Source: Stomorhina lunata
Lineage: Eukaryota; Arthropoda; Insecta; Diptera; Rhiniidae
DNA length: 64,000 nt
Direction: 5' to 3'
Assembly (NCBI GenBank): GCA_933228675.1
Contig: OW121743.1
Coordinates: forward strand, 86,289,413 to 86,353,412
Shown: piece by piece, positions 45,270 through 56,856 of the stretch
Position numbering within the stretch: the first letter of the stretch is position 1
Layout: each line of letters begins with the position of its first letter
Program-made: the position numbers and the translations under genes
Notes under the pieces: generated by a model
What the model was told of the DNA's origin: nothing
Databases searched by the model: none
Seen by the model: the letters and a program-made list of their open reading frames with translations, nothing else

Positions 45270-45700
45270 TTTTTTTTGAAGAAATGGAGTCCCATGACGA
45301 ATGTGTAATAAACATAACATAATAATTCACTATAAAGTAAGTGAAGCATACTATTGGGCTATAGTACACAAATTGTGGAATAAAATGAATATGAAGTGCT
45401 TATTCAGCTGTGCCGAATCTTTTATACCCACTATCAAATTGTGTTGAATTTAGAAACATATCTCATATGTCTACGAGGGTGCAGCTAATTCGAATCTGAA
45501 CAAAAACGGGCATCTGTCAGATTCGAATCATCTTGCAAAATTTTTAAAAATTTACATCTAGATATTTTTTTGAGGAAATTAAGTCATACATGACGTATGT
45601 GTAATAAACATCACTGTAATAGTTCAGTATAAATTATACGTAGCATACTTTTGAGCTGTAGTAGACAAATAGTAGAATAAAATGAAAAAATGGTGTACAT
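45270..45700. repeat. Two F1 arm copies flanking a DINE-like fragment
   Basis: F1 arm sequences at 45275-45400 and 45585-45700 (same orientation) share 'catgacg(a/t)atgtgtaataaacat', 'gcatacttttgagctgtagta' and 'aaataaaatgaa'. Between them, 45400-45510 is DINE-like 3' sequence ('tcagctgtgccgaatctttt', 'tctacgagggtgcagctaattcgaa'), matched at 63740-63850. Confidence 0.6.
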
Positions 45701-45950
45701 AAAAGGTTTTAATTAAGTTCCACCAGGAAATTTAAAATACATATCAAATGATAAAAATGATATAGTTTTCACTTCAGTTTCTTAAAAACTGCACCAATAA
45801 AATTTACCTAATATAACCCTGAAAAACGACATATACAGGTATGTGAAGGACATTTTTCGTTTTCAAATAGGATCACCCTAAGAATACTTTTAGAGCGCTC
45901 CTTTGCGAGTAATGGATTATTCCATAAAACTCCGAAACTCATAGGATTTT

Positions 45951-45988
45951 TAACACAGTATGTCCGTGTCTGCGGACATGCTGTGTTA
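45951..45988. repeat. 16-bp-arm hairpin
   Basis: TAACACAGTATGTCCG and CGGACATGCTGTGTTA pair with a single mismatch around a 6-base loop. Less AT-rich than surroundings. It lies within 45835-46100, a moderately GC-richer stretch with 'ggagtactcc' and 'gctcctttgcgagt' motifs that may be a degraded foldback. Confidence 0.7.
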
Positions 45989-46099
45989 GAAGTACTTCTT
46001 TTAAGCTTCTTATGGAGTACTCCCTTTAGTCTTGAAAGTGACGACAGAGGGAATAATCGTTTTTGACTCCTAAAGGAGCATAAAGGGAGTAAACATTCA

Positions 46100-47490
46100 T
46101 ATAAAACATTCATATATTTTTTACAAAAATAAAAAAAAATATTGATTTTTATTTATATTGGAAACGTGTCTTTAAGTGCTTCTGCAAGAAAATTAAAGAA
46201 AAGACAACGCGTAATATATTATTTAAAACATGCAATTAAAAATTCATCAATAACCGAAACAAAAAAAGAAAAAAAATTATATCTGTTTATGTTTTGATCC
46301 ATTCCAATTTAATTTGAGCAAAATATTTTTTGTTATGTCAAAGAAAAAAAAACTAACTGATGCATCCCTTGTTGATCCATTTGGAGCATTAAGCGAGGCA
46401 TAATCAACAAAAAAAAAATAAAAAGTTTCGATAGCTCGCTTATTACTCCAAATAGATGAACAAGTCATTGCTCCTTTGTTGCTCGATTAATCCATAATCC
46501 ATATATTTTTTACTGGGAACATACAAACAAATACTATCAACATGTCCATATCATTTGGTATTGTATGCTCACAAAAGACTTTGGATAAAAATTGTGTATA
46601 TATTAAACCGTATTTAATTAAAAATTTTTTAGTTAAAACTTAGTTAAAATAAAAATATTTTTCATTTCTTTATTGGAAAATTATTTTAAAGATTTTGTTA
46701 AAGTCAATAGATTTTAAAGCAATTTTACTATTATTTTATATATAAAAAAGTTAATAGAATTAAAATTCAATAAAAAAATACTTTTTTCTTTTGTATTATT
46801 CAATTATTCTATTTTGTTATAAATTAAAAATTTGCATAAATACCTAAATACTTTTTTTCAGAAATTTTGTCTGCACGTGTATTCACTAACATTGATCGAT
46901 GTGTATAAATTTTCTAGAACTGCCAATTGAAGGTCACTTCTTTATTATGTATAGACTAGTTAATGTAGAAATAAGCCGGTCAAGTGTTTTCCTATAATAG
47001 ACTGTCATCAGTTGGTTTTAGAAATTTCACAGTCTGATGAATAACTGAAGTGTTCTTTATTAAACCTCAAGTAGGTCATGAATGGATGTACAAAAATGAT
47101 GTACTAAAGTGTTTCGTCTGCTCAATAAATAAAAACTTATATATTCATTTGCCTTTACAAGACAGTTGTTAAGCAGAAAACCAAGAAATCTAAAGTAGAG
47201 GGGAAGAAAATGTTGAGAATAATTTCAATTGTCAAAAATTATAAGTCCAGACATTGGTAGTTTATTTAAAATTTTCACAAGATTTAATACAGCAATATTT
47301 TGGTAAAAGAAGATTTTTAATCTTAATATAATATATGCAAATTTATTCATTAAAGGCTTTGTAGCTTTGAAATAAAATAAAACGTTTGAAATAATTATCC
47401 GACTATCATGTATATCATGAAAATTGGTATTGTACCAATTAAAATAAAAAAAAACATATGTAAAACATATATTTATGAAATGAAATTTTA
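46100..47490. other. AT-rich sequence without recognised feature
   Basis: No repeat partner, RNA or exon recognised. Confidence 0.4.
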
Positions 47491-47492
47491 AT

Positions 47493-47523
47493 CTTATATT
47501 CTTAAACGAGCACTAATTGTATG

Positions 47524-47586
<63 letters not shown>

Positions 47587-49009
47587 AGAATGACTATCTC
47601 GAAAACGGCTCTAACGATTTTGATAAAATTTGGACAGTGGGTATCTTTTTTTTATGTAAAGGTCGAAGAAGAAGGGACTTTTGGAACCTTTGCCTCTAAG
47701 CGGGTAAAAACGGGTAAAACGGGGAAAAATCGAAAACGCTATATCTCCTTAAGTAATAGGTATAGAAACAAAATTTAAATTACGTTTCAAACAGCTATGA
47801 AAATAAACGGACAGGTGTTTGGTATTTTTTTGAAACTATGTCCGATAAGGGGTAAAAAAGGGTGAAAATAGTTTTTTTGGTACCTTTTTAACCCACTCTT
47901 ATATTTTAAACTAAGAAATATAGAAAGAAACTTTGTACTGCAATCAATAGATGTGAAAGAAACTTTAAACACGTATTTGGTGCTTTTTTGATTTTGGGGC
48001 CAAAATGGGTAAAAAAGGGATAAAATGATAACTTAACATCTCAAAAAGTAATATGAATGGAAACATTATGTTAATTGCGTTTTAATAAAATGTACCGAAT
48101 TCAATTGGTACCAAAGAAGTACCAAATATGCATATGGAACTTTTTTGAAATTAGGGGATAAAAAGGGGAAAAAATTAGTAATGTTATATAATGAATGTTT
48201 GTCTGTATGTATGTTCTTTATAGAATAGTAAACTGTGCATTTGATCATGTTATGCTCTTTAGCGAAGATGTTGCGGATAAGCCGGCAAAGGTTTTAAAGT
48301 TAATAAGACTAATTTCCGATAGATGGCGTCACTGAAAATTACTAAAAATTAATTAAATCGTAAACTGTACATTTGATCATGCTACAATCTTTAGCAAAGT
48401 TGTTGCACATGAGCCGACGAAGGTTTCTTAGTTGGTATGAAGAAATTTCGACAGGTAGCGCTACTGAAATTTACTCAAAGTCAATTTAATCGTAAGCTGT
48501 ACATTTAATCATGCTATAATCTTCAGCAAAGTTGTTGCGGATAAGCCGACGAAGGTTTATGAATTGGAATGAGCAACGTCCGACAGGTGGCGCCACAGAA
48601 AATTACTCAAAGTGAATTAAATCGTAAACTGTGCATTTGATCATGTTATAATCATAAGCAAAGTTGTTACGCATAAGCAAACGAAGGTTTCTTGGTTGGT
48701 ATGAACAACTTCAGGTGGCGCCACTGAAAACTACTTAAAATGAAATAAATCATAAACTGTGAATTTGATCAGCCTATAATCTTTAGCAAAGTTATTGCGC
48801 ATGAGTCGACGGAGGTTTCTGTTGGTATGACCAATTTCCCAAATTATTAAAATTAGTTAAACTGTAAACTATGCAAACTATGTGCTGGTCGGACAAAATA
48901 AATAAAATAATTCAAAATTAACTTTATAAAATAAAATATATAAAAACTTTAAAATTTGCCTCAAAATGCTTATCATAAAGCTCCGAGCAAGGCTCGGTCA
49001 ACCAGGTAC
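47493..49009 (+). mobile_element. Helentron-type nonautonomous element (HINE), copy A
   Basis: 5' end CTTATATTCTTAAACGAG, then (TA)n (about 47528-47588), 'cggctctaacgattttgata', stretches of 'gggtaaaaa', five ~130-bp tandem repeats (48180-48850), and a 3' hairpin CCGAGC-AAG-GCTCGG (48983-48997) followed by TCAACCAGGTAC. The left flank ends in T and the right flank begins with T, with no duplication, as expected for Helentron insertion at TT. Copy B (56441-57841) shares the same ends. No Rep/helicase is encoded. Confidence 0.8.
48180..48855 (+). repeat. ~130-bp tandem repeats inside HINE copy A
   Basis: 'atcatg(t/c)tataatctttagcaaagttgttgc' starts recur at about 48243, 48376, 48508, 48638 and 48767 (period 129-133). 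Each unit carries 'gccgacgaaggtttcttggttggtatga', a 'caggtggcgccactgaaaattac' segment and 'taaatcgtaaactgtgcatttg'. Confidence 0.85.
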
Positions 49010-49068
49010 TGTACATTAAATGTTACATTAAAATTTCATTTCTAATTTTCTCAAAACTAGTTTTTTTG

Positions 49069-49283
49069 ACATTGGCCCTTTTAGCACCAAGCCACAGAAT
49101 GATCATCATTACTAAACTGAAATATATATGTCAACATTGGACCTTTCAACACTAAAAATTCTAGATCAGTTTAGAGTGACATTGGCCCTTAAAATTCTTA
49201 TGAGTAAAAAGAGGAACCTAATGCGACGTCTAACTCAAAATAGCCGAAAGTTTACATTGGCCCTTTTAGCACCAAGCCACAGA
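49069..49283. repeat. 30-bp perfect direct repeats
   Basis: ACATTGGCCCTTTTAGCACC and the following ten bases occur identically at 49069-49098 and 49254-49283; partial versions 'acattggacctttcaacact' (about 49134) and 'gacattggcccttaaaa' (about 49180) lie between. A four-member local array of ~45-75-bp spacing. Confidence 0.7.
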
Positions 49284-49289
49284 TTTGTG

Positions 49290-49820
49290 ATATGAAAATA
49301 GTTAAGTCTAAAAGTATGCAATAGTTTTTATATATGATTTCTTTGAAATGCTAAGGTGAAATTTCATGTGACTTTTTTTTATAAAATTTATAACTTTATT
49401 CAACGGTATGGAATATAATGGGAACTTTATTTATTAAATCGAAATAATACACTTCCACCTTTTATTTGATTATAACCAGAATACAAAGCTTAACAAAGCT
49501 AACCTTTTTTTATGCCAAAAAAAAAAACTAAAAACACTGCGTTTTTTAGTGGCATCATTAAAACCTGAATATCGCATAAACTAGCCTTTAAATATATTAT
49601 TTTTTTTAATTTTTTCGGAAATTTATGAACTATGGCAGTTTCTGCAGAATTTCACTTGATTGACTTTGTCACATTACTTAGGGGAAAAACTAAAAAATAA
49701 AAATCTATTTATGCTTTTTCCTAAACTAAACAATTCTCTATAAAACTGCATCATTACATTTTTGATAATTTTGCTCGAAAAATGGATTTTTTGTTAGGAA
49801 AATCCCAGTGTGCGACTTAA
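49290..49820 (+). repeat. Left arm of a large inverted repeat
   Basis: 'atttcatgtgactttttttt', 'ggaatataatgggaactttat', 'acacttccaccttttatttg', 'ctgcagaatttcacttgattgac', 'aatcccagtgtgcgac' all recur inverted at 51660-52255. Arms are ~530-590 bp with many differences and small indels. The ~1.8 kb spacer contains a LINE fragment and a DINE-like element. Either one large foldback or two inverted copies of an unrecognised repeat. Confidence 0.75.
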
Positions 49821-49839
49821 CCTATATTTTTTCTTTTTA

Positions 49840-49995
49840 ATGGGAGAACTTATGTCACGTGTTAGCTAATCACATTAGCTGATGTTAACGTAGATCCCCG
49901 GGCGAAACCACGAGTTGAATTAAATGATAAGTATGGGCTTACCAAGCTAAGACTAATCAGAACCGTTGCTTGGTGTCCAAAATTCCCTACATCAC
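49840..49995 (-). repeat. LINE-derived repeat fragment (family L1a), copy 3
   Basis: Inverse of 649-830: 'gatgtagggaat', 'accaagca', 'agcttggtaagcccat', 'cgcccggggatc', 'gttaacat', 'gctaacacgtgac'. Confidence 0.55.
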
Positions 49996-49999
49996 CAAA

Positions 50000-51209
50000 T
50001 TTATAAAAACATTTATTACATAAAATCTTCTTTCGAAAAAGTCCGTTTTATTGATATTACAAATATATTTCCTGGTATTATTATAATAAAAACTTTTGTC
50101 ACTCTATAAAAAATACCCTTTACAATAAAGGTTATTTTTATTATTATGTAAAGTTTACATAATAGTGGAGAATATAATTACACTTAAAACAAATTAATTT
50201 TTGATATTTAAAAAAAGTATACAATATCCAGTCATTCTGACATGAATGATTATTGGATAAATGTAAAGACAGGCGTATAATTAATAACTGTTATTCATTA
50301 TATATAGAAGGACATCAAGTATACGCAACATCTGCAGGCAAAAAACTTTATTGAAAACCAATTAAATCCACTCACTTGTTTTGTGTGATCAAAGATAAAA
50401 TAATTTGTTTATCCACATTCTGTCGATTGTCATTCATTAAATATAAATTAACTGGGAACAACTCATCCAGCTTGAAATGAAATGAAAATCGGAAATGCAA
50501 AACTAAATAAAATAATCGAAAAAGAAAAAAAATATTATCAATATTCTCAAGTCACTAAAAATTATAAATTTTTTTTTCGTTTTTCGTGTTTTTTTAAATT
50601 AACAAGAAAAAATTGGTCACAAAATTTTATTTGATCCACTTAAATGATAGTTAGTACAGACGAATTTAACATTAATGTCTTAATTATATATTAATACAAA
50701 ATATTTTATATCAGTCAACTCACTATAATTTTTATGCATATATTAGAAAATACTTATGCACTTTTCAAATATTTTTTGCGCAAAGTATCTGGTGCATGTC
50801 TTGGAATTTTTGGGCACTTTTCATATTTCCACATAAACAAGTGGCTTCCAATCCTAATGCAAAATTTGAATCATTATGATAAACAACTTTGTTTTAGACA
50901 ACATTTACCAATACCCTGATTTCAATATAACATTAAGTCTTTGAATAGAGTGCTAAGTTGGTGACATTCTACATATTTAATGATGTGCGGACAATTTTAG
51001 ATAATAGACTTAATTGACAATAAACAATTTCAAAATTCACAGGAAAATAATGTCTAAATATTGCACTAATAAGCAATGGGCAAATAGTATTAAATTAGCA
51101 AATATTAGGTAAATGACTAAATTGTTGGTTAACAAGTCGACTACTTAATAGTAGCAAACAAGTATTGTATTATTTCCCTACATGTGGGTATAGGTTGTTT
51201 ATGGATTTA
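50000..51209. other. AT-rich sequence without recognised feature
   Basis: No feature recognised. Confidence 0.4.
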
Positions 51210-51655
51210 ATAAAAAAAAACAAGTAAGAATGTGCTATAGTCATTCAAGACCGACCATATTTTACCTTTCATCTTTGTCATTATCTTTCGATTTAGTGAT
51301 TTTTGTCTCATTAAGTGTATTTTAATAAAAGAGTTTGTATGGGAGCTATGATCAAATGTGGACTCACAAGTGAGACCTATGGGAGGTACCATAAATAATG
51401 ACGGATTTTGCCGAATTTTAATATGCATGGTTTCACTATCAAAAAACTGATCTGTGCCAAATTTCATAAAATTATCTTTAAAACTGCGACCTGTACTTTG
51501 ATTACATGGGGGTCTAGCCAACCGTCCAGCCAGACGGACGGACAGACGGACTAACATCGCTAAACCGACTCAGAAGGTGATTCTAAGTCTATTAGTATAC
51601 TAAAAATCAGCACAAACTTATAATACCTTTTGCACCTATGGTGGTAATCATAAAC
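51210..51655 (+). mobile_element. DINE-like element, copy 2 (internally shortened)
   Basis: 'caagtaagaatgtgctatagtc', 'tatgggagctatgatcaaat', 'gatctgtgccaaatttcat', 'cgacctgtactttgattaca', a GACGGACG microsatellite, 'aacatcgctaaaccgactcag' and 'gcacctatggtggtaat' follow the order of 17109-18147, with about 600 bp of internal modules missing. Confidence 0.7.
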
Positions 51656-51659
51656 CCTA

Positions 51660-52255
51660 TATGTCGCACACTGGGATTTTGCTGGCAAAAAAAAAAACAT
51701 TTTTGAGTATTAAATATCAAAAATGTAATGATGTAGTTTCGCAATTTAGTTAAGGGTTTAGTTTTTGTTTAGTTAAGGGAAATTCATCATAAGATTTTTT
51801 GTTATTTTAGGTTTTCTCCCTAAGTAACGGGGCAAAGTCAACTAAATAAAATTCTGCAGGAACTGCCTTAGATTTTCGGTAATTTCAATGGTTTAATATA
51901 GTACTTTCAAATAAATTAAAAAAATATATATATATATATGGAAACTAAATAATAATAGTTTACAAGATATTCAGATTATAATAATGGCACTTCAAATTTA
52001 ATTTTTTAAGTTTTTCTTGGAAGAAATTAGGTTAAGTTTGTCTAGTTTTGTGCTCTGATTATAGTCAAATAAAAGTCGGAAGTGTATTATTCTTTCTATT
52101 TAATAAATAAAATTCCCATAATATTTCATACTGTTGAGCAAAGTTATAAGTTTTATAAAAAAAGTCACATGAAATTTCACCACAATATTTCAAAGAAATA
52201 TCATGCATAAAAAGTATTGCATACTTTTGGGCTTACTTATTTTCATATTACAAAT
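51660..52255 (-). repeat. Right arm of the large inverted repeat
   Basis: Inverse of 49290-49820; see that entry. It contains a short (TA)n run (about 51928-51942) absent from the left arm. Confidence 0.75.
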
Positions 52256-52959
52256 AATAACAAAGATTTGTTAACGATTATTTAACGGGTATTTAAAAGA
52301 GTTAATAAATTCTTATGGTACCAGCATAAGACGTCAATCCCATAAAAATGTTTTGGAAGTTGATGATGTTGTTAAAGAACTCATAGAAGATGAACAAAAG
52401 TCTTTTTTTTTTTTTATTAATTTTGAAAGTTATTGATTTTGATGTTTGTAGAACATTAACCCTTAAGCGAACACCAGGGCCTAGCCTGGCATTTTTGAAC
52501 TTTTTTACGGTTTTTTGCTTAGATATTATGAGTTCCTCAAAGAAAGTGTTTTTTACAAAAAAATTTAAAAAACCTAAAATTTTTTTAAAAAGTTTGTTCG
52601 TGTTTGGTACACCAGGGCCCAGCCAGGGCTCTAGCTATTTTATAGATAATTCAGCCAAAAAAATCGAAGAACATTATGAATTATGAAACAAAAACGTGTG
52701 GATGGTGATCTGGATGGTTTCTTAGATATATTAATTTGCGGCTGGCAACCCACAAGCTATCCTGGAGCTAGCAAAGCAGCACCTATACGAAATATTTGAA
52801 ACTTGTCATCATATTGCCTTATTCATAAACGAATAATAAAATTACCAATGCTTTGTAGTAGGGAATTTTTTATGGAAAATTTGATTCATAAGTTTGCCAT
52901 ATCATTATTTTTTGTTTATGAATTAGGGGGATAAAATATAATTACAAATCGCATGATAA

Positions 52960-53580
52960 TATTACAGTGAATGAGTTTCGGTTCAGAGGAAGATCGAAGT
53001 TTATCCAGTATATTCTATCGAAACCTGGGGCCAAATTACGGCATTCGATATCGATCGAAATCTTAGATATTTTCAAAACATTTGTATAGCATACTTTAAG
53101 GATAATCAAAATTATTTAAAAGATGCTCTGTTTATTATATTTTTTTCTGAAGTTATCTGCCAAAAGATAAACAATAGTAAAAGAGTTTTAATTGAACAAT
53201 AAAAACTGATGCAAAAAATGTCCTTCTCGTTGGAATATAATATATATATTAGCGAAGATCAGATAGAAATTTGTCCAGTAAAGGAGAGATAAAACGAGCT
53301 CATGAAATGTTCATGCTCATGCAAAAAACGTATTGCAAATTTTGCTTACTAGTAGATCCGAAATAGAAGCATTCTAAATAAAACCATTTAGGTAAAGCAA
53401 ATCGGAAGAAATCAATCAGAATATATAAAAGTCTTTTATATATTACAGGAAAATAAACCCATTGTGAATGAAGAGACAATTCTGGGGTCTTAAAAACAGT
53501 ATCCAAATGTGCTATTTGTAAGGACAAAGATAATGTAAAACGCAAATTTTGTAAAAATACTGTTTGCCTTCAGCCTAGAG
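52960..53580 (+). pseudogene. piggyBac transposase remnants
   Basis: Two recognisable pieces of the transposase: the RGRxKFxQYIxxKP block and the C-terminal C..C......K...C.....C zinc-binding pattern. They are separated by a truncated MITE (53027-53205) and by sequence that has lost the frame. The catalytic DDD core is not readable in between. No expression expected. Confidence 0.7.
53027..53205. mobile_element. MITE family G, copy d (truncated)
   Basis: Starts GGGGCCAAATTACGGCATTC immediately after the SKP codons of the piggyBac relic and follows copy c to about 53205, where the match stops; the right end is missing. Confidence 0.7.
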
Positions 53581-53689
53581 TAATTTAAATCCATACAAAA
53601 TATAAGAAGTCCCAGCCAGGCCCTGGGGTTTGCTTATGTGAATACATTTTGGTGTTCTCTTAAGGGTTAAGGGGAAGATGGGCGTGGCA

Positions 53690-54110
53690 ATTCTTCTTGA
53701 AATTTTGTGTATATTTCAGTTTTATGACACTGATAAATAATTTGCAGTAAATTTTATAACTTTTAGTAAGGAAATTTAAATTTTGAAAGATAAAATATTG
53801 TTGGCTTTTATAAGCGGTAGACGTTAAGCGTAACAGATTTCCATGAAATATTCCTTATATGTATTTCAAGTTTGTGATACTCATAATTTGTGCCGAGTTT
53901 AATTACGATCGGTTAAAAAACAAACATTTGGGACAAAAAACTATTTTCGAGCTATATCGCCGGGAACTATGGGCATGGCACCTTCCACATAATTCAACTT
54001 CGTAAAACTGATTGTCTGTGCCGAGTTTCACAACGATCGGTTAAGAAACAAACATTTGGGGCGAAAAAATATTTTCAGCCTATATGGGCGGGGGGTGATG
54101 GTTGTGGACA
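53690..54110. repeat. DINE-like module, two ~118-bp tandem copies
   Basis: 'tgtgccgagttt.a..acgatcggttaa.aaacaaacatttggg' occurs at about 53890 and 54010, each followed by 'ctattttc.gc.tata...gccgg'. Module style resembles the other fly DINE-like elements; no ends seen. Confidence 0.6.
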
Positions 54111-54114
54111 ATTT

Positions 54115-54910
54115 TAATGAAATTTTAAACTTTTCTGAACTAAGCTTAGAAATTAGACTGTGTGTCGCAATACTTTTAACATATTTCGCTTATGCTCGAT
54201 GTCTAATATATCCTTCTTTTCGTACAATATAAAAATATAAGTGCAATAAATAACCCATTGTAATGCTTAGACCAAATTTAGGAGAAGCCAAAAAAAAAAA
54301 ATAATTAGTACGAGTACAATTTTGCTTGTTTTTCGAAAATTTGATTTTGGTTTCCATAGCAATTAAAAATGTTCATATTTGTGCTTGTAGTTCAAACTAT
54401 TGTACATAGGGGTTCAGTATATTTCATATTAAGTGGCAAATATAATTTTTGTAGTATTGCCAAAAACACATAAATATAATAGAGAAAAAACTAACAAAGC
54501 TAAATCGAAAACATTTGTTTAGTTTTATTGCAACAGTTATACTTAGAATGCAGCAGTTACAATGAAAATGAGGCAATAGCTATTTATATCGTGAAGTGCA
54601 ATGCAAAAGATTGATAACAGTAGGTTCATAAAAACGAATGCTGGTAAAAACTTAAAATTCTAAATTTTTGTATTTACTCCCTTTTGCATTTTATTTAGCG
54701 ATATTGACATTTTAAGCAATTATTTGCAATGCAATGCAGACCGTTAAGTAAAATTATTTATTCCAATTATTTTTACATTCATTGTGTGTTTTTTGTGGGA
54801 CAACGAAATAATTGATCATTAAAATTTAGTGATTTTGCAAACACTAGAATTTGGAAAGTTTTGTTGTCGATGTCATATACACAACTGCTGAAAAGAATGT
54901 GAAATACATA
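54115..54910. other. AT-rich sequence without recognised feature
   Basis: No feature recognised. Confidence 0.4.
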
Positions 54911-54911
54911 G

Positions 54912-55199
54912 TAGGGTGATTCTTATTTCGAAAAGAATAGATTATAGATTTTGTCAACATTCTAAGCATTTGCCGTGAAAGAAGTCATGTATTTTAAATA
55001 GTTACACTGGGCCATCTTCTATATGTTATTACTAAGAAAACTATAGATTGGAACTGCCAAATCAGATGCTGCATTTGAAGATTGCCATCTACATGGTAGC
55101 TCCAGGTTGTAAAATAACTATCCATTTTTAACCTGAAAAGGAATAAGGTGAAACATATAGCAGATAATGTTATTGTTGACTCATTATGGGGTCACCCTA
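54912..55199. mobile_element. Possible MITE (TAGGGTGA ends)
   Basis: TAGGGTGATTC at the left and the inverse of TAGGGTGACCCC at the right, 288 bp apart; the terminal TA could be a Tc1/mariner-type duplication. Only 8 bases of the inverted repeat match exactly and there is no second copy here. Confidence 0.4.
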
Positions 55200-55204
55200 A
55201 TCTA

Positions 55205-55990
55205 CATTTAACAACCAAAATTCACTTAAAATAGAATTTCTGCAAAAAATATATGGTTTTAATTTAGAAAAGTAGCTATAAATTGCCACAAAGACTGTAT
55301 TCTAACTTTTTTTTAGTAATATTTTACTACAGGCTATATTTTAGAAATTAAATAGCATTAAATTTTTAAAATTTTATTTTATCTCTTAAACGTATTTTGA
55401 ACTACATACATAATTTGTGTAATTTTTTATTTAAACTAGTTTTAACTCAGTTTAAATTTAATGGAAATTTCAACTGGATAAATGTTTATTCTTTAAAATA
55501 CACATATATATTTTTTTTCATTGTTATTTCTACCACAATTTGTTATTTTGAAAATATTAGATTTTGTTTTTGTTAAATTGTGGTAAAGCAATTAAGCTCT
55601 GATTTCCATGAAATTGCTTAAATTTAGAAATAAAGGGTTTAATTGTATTAGGTCGCAAAAAAAACTTGTTAAAAAAAGTTGGAAAAATATTTGTTGAAAT
55701 TTTTTATTTAAATCAGCAACCAAATTTCTTTATTTGGAGTCATTTAGAACTATTAAATGGCAATTAAGCTAAAACAACAAATATCATTAGTTATAAATTT
55801 TAATAATAATATTGTTGGTTTTTGCCGTAGAATAAACATAACATTTTATTATTCATAAATACGAGTGGCAAAAGTGGTGACAAAAGTTTGATAACTATTA
55901 AACACAATTTTTTCAAATCAATAAAAAAACAAAATTGTGACTAAATTTAGTGACCCTAGCTAGTATAGTTTATCATTTATTTGCATTTAA
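55205..55990. other. AT-rich sequence without recognised feature
   Basis: No feature recognised. Confidence 0.4.
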
Positions 55991-55999
55991 GTGTATTTC

Positions 56000-56225
56000 A
56001 GGTGGAATTTGGGCTGTTTCGTAAGTGTTTTGTATGGGAGCTATGTTTATATGTTTACCGATTTCGATGAAATTTTATACATTAAATAGCGCCCAAGCAA
56101 AACTTCTATGTACTAAATTTTATCATCATATCTGTTATAATTTATTGGCCTATGCGAGGTTATACGGAAGCTATGGTCAAATGCAAACCGATTTTGTACA
56201 ATTTCAATATTAAAATTTTCCAAGA
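56000..56225 (+). repeat. DINE-like module fragment
   Basis: 'gtgttttgtatgggagctatg', 'accgatttcgatgaaatttt' and 'agctatggtcaaatgcaaaccgattttg' match modules of 17109-18147. Confidence 0.6.
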
Positions 56226-56231
56226 AACCGA

Positions 56232-56440
56232 AAATATTTAATTTTAAAGTTTTATTGTAGTGTATTGCACTAAGATCCCAATTTATTACAATTATTTATT
56301 ATTGTGGTAAACAGTTTTTTGATAAAACCAAAAAATTTAGGGAAACCTTTCTTCGATGCGTTTCGATGGTTAGTTTGGCCATCTCATCAGGAGGATTATC
56401 CCTAATTATAGACAGAGCGAAAACCACACATAATATCTAA
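56232..56440 (-). mobile_element. Penelope-like unit, 3' part, split by HINE copy B
   Basis: Inverse of 42470-42680, with 'agtgtattgcactaagatcccaattt', 'gataaaaccaaaaaat' and a hammerhead. The rest of the unit continues beyond the inserted HINE at 57842-57965 ('aacataatgcgaacagaaacatacaaacattttccagtttta'). Confidence 0.75.
56350..56395 (-). ncRNA. Hammerhead ribozyme motif, near-intact
   Basis: Minus strand: UCCUC, core CUGAUGA (56390-56384), helix II GAUGG/CCAUC, core GAAA, then CGCAUC in place of CGCGUC, and helix I 3' strand GAAGA in place of GAGGA. Core is complete, but helix III loses its C-G pair and helix I has a mismatch, so activity is probably weak. Confidence 0.75.
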
Positions 56441-56856
56441 GTACCTGGGCGACCGAGCCTTGCTCGGAGCTTTATGATAAGCATTTCGAGGCAAATTTTA
56501 AAGTTTTCATATATTTTATTTTATAAAGTACTAACCAACTAAAATAAATTTAGAGAAAAGACGGTACACATATATCCAATTAATTTTGAATCATTTTATT
56601 AAATTTGTTCTATCAACACATGATCAAATGCATAGTTTAATATAAATAATCTTGGAAATTGGTCATATCGACTTAGAACGAGTAGCGAGTTTGCTAAAGA
56701 TCATAGCATGATAAAATGCACAGCTTACGATTTAATTCACTTTATATAATTTTCAGTGGCGCCACTTGTCGAAAATTGTTCATACCAACTAAGAAACCTT
56801 CATCGGCTCATGTGGAACAACTTTGCTAAAGATCATAGCCTGATCAAATGCACAGA

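Larger units (their letters stand above)
52460..53666 (+). mobile_element. Decayed piggyBac transposon with TTAA duplication
   Basis: TTAA flanks both ends (52456-52459, 53667-53670). Terminal inverted repeats are CCCTTAAGCGAACACC and, inverted, CCCTTAAGAGAACACC. Subterminal 'caccagggcc.agcc.gg' motifs occur near both ends (52480, 52610; inverted 53605-53622). Transposase relics in order: VNEFRFRGRSKFIQYILSKP (about 52970-53025), the conserved RGR..QYI..KP block, and CAICKDKDNVKRKFC with a following C (about 53510-53570), the C-terminal cysteine-rich domain. Stops, deletions and a MITE insertion make it inactive. At 1.2 kb it is about half the usual length of autonomous piggyBac elements. Confidence 0.85.
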
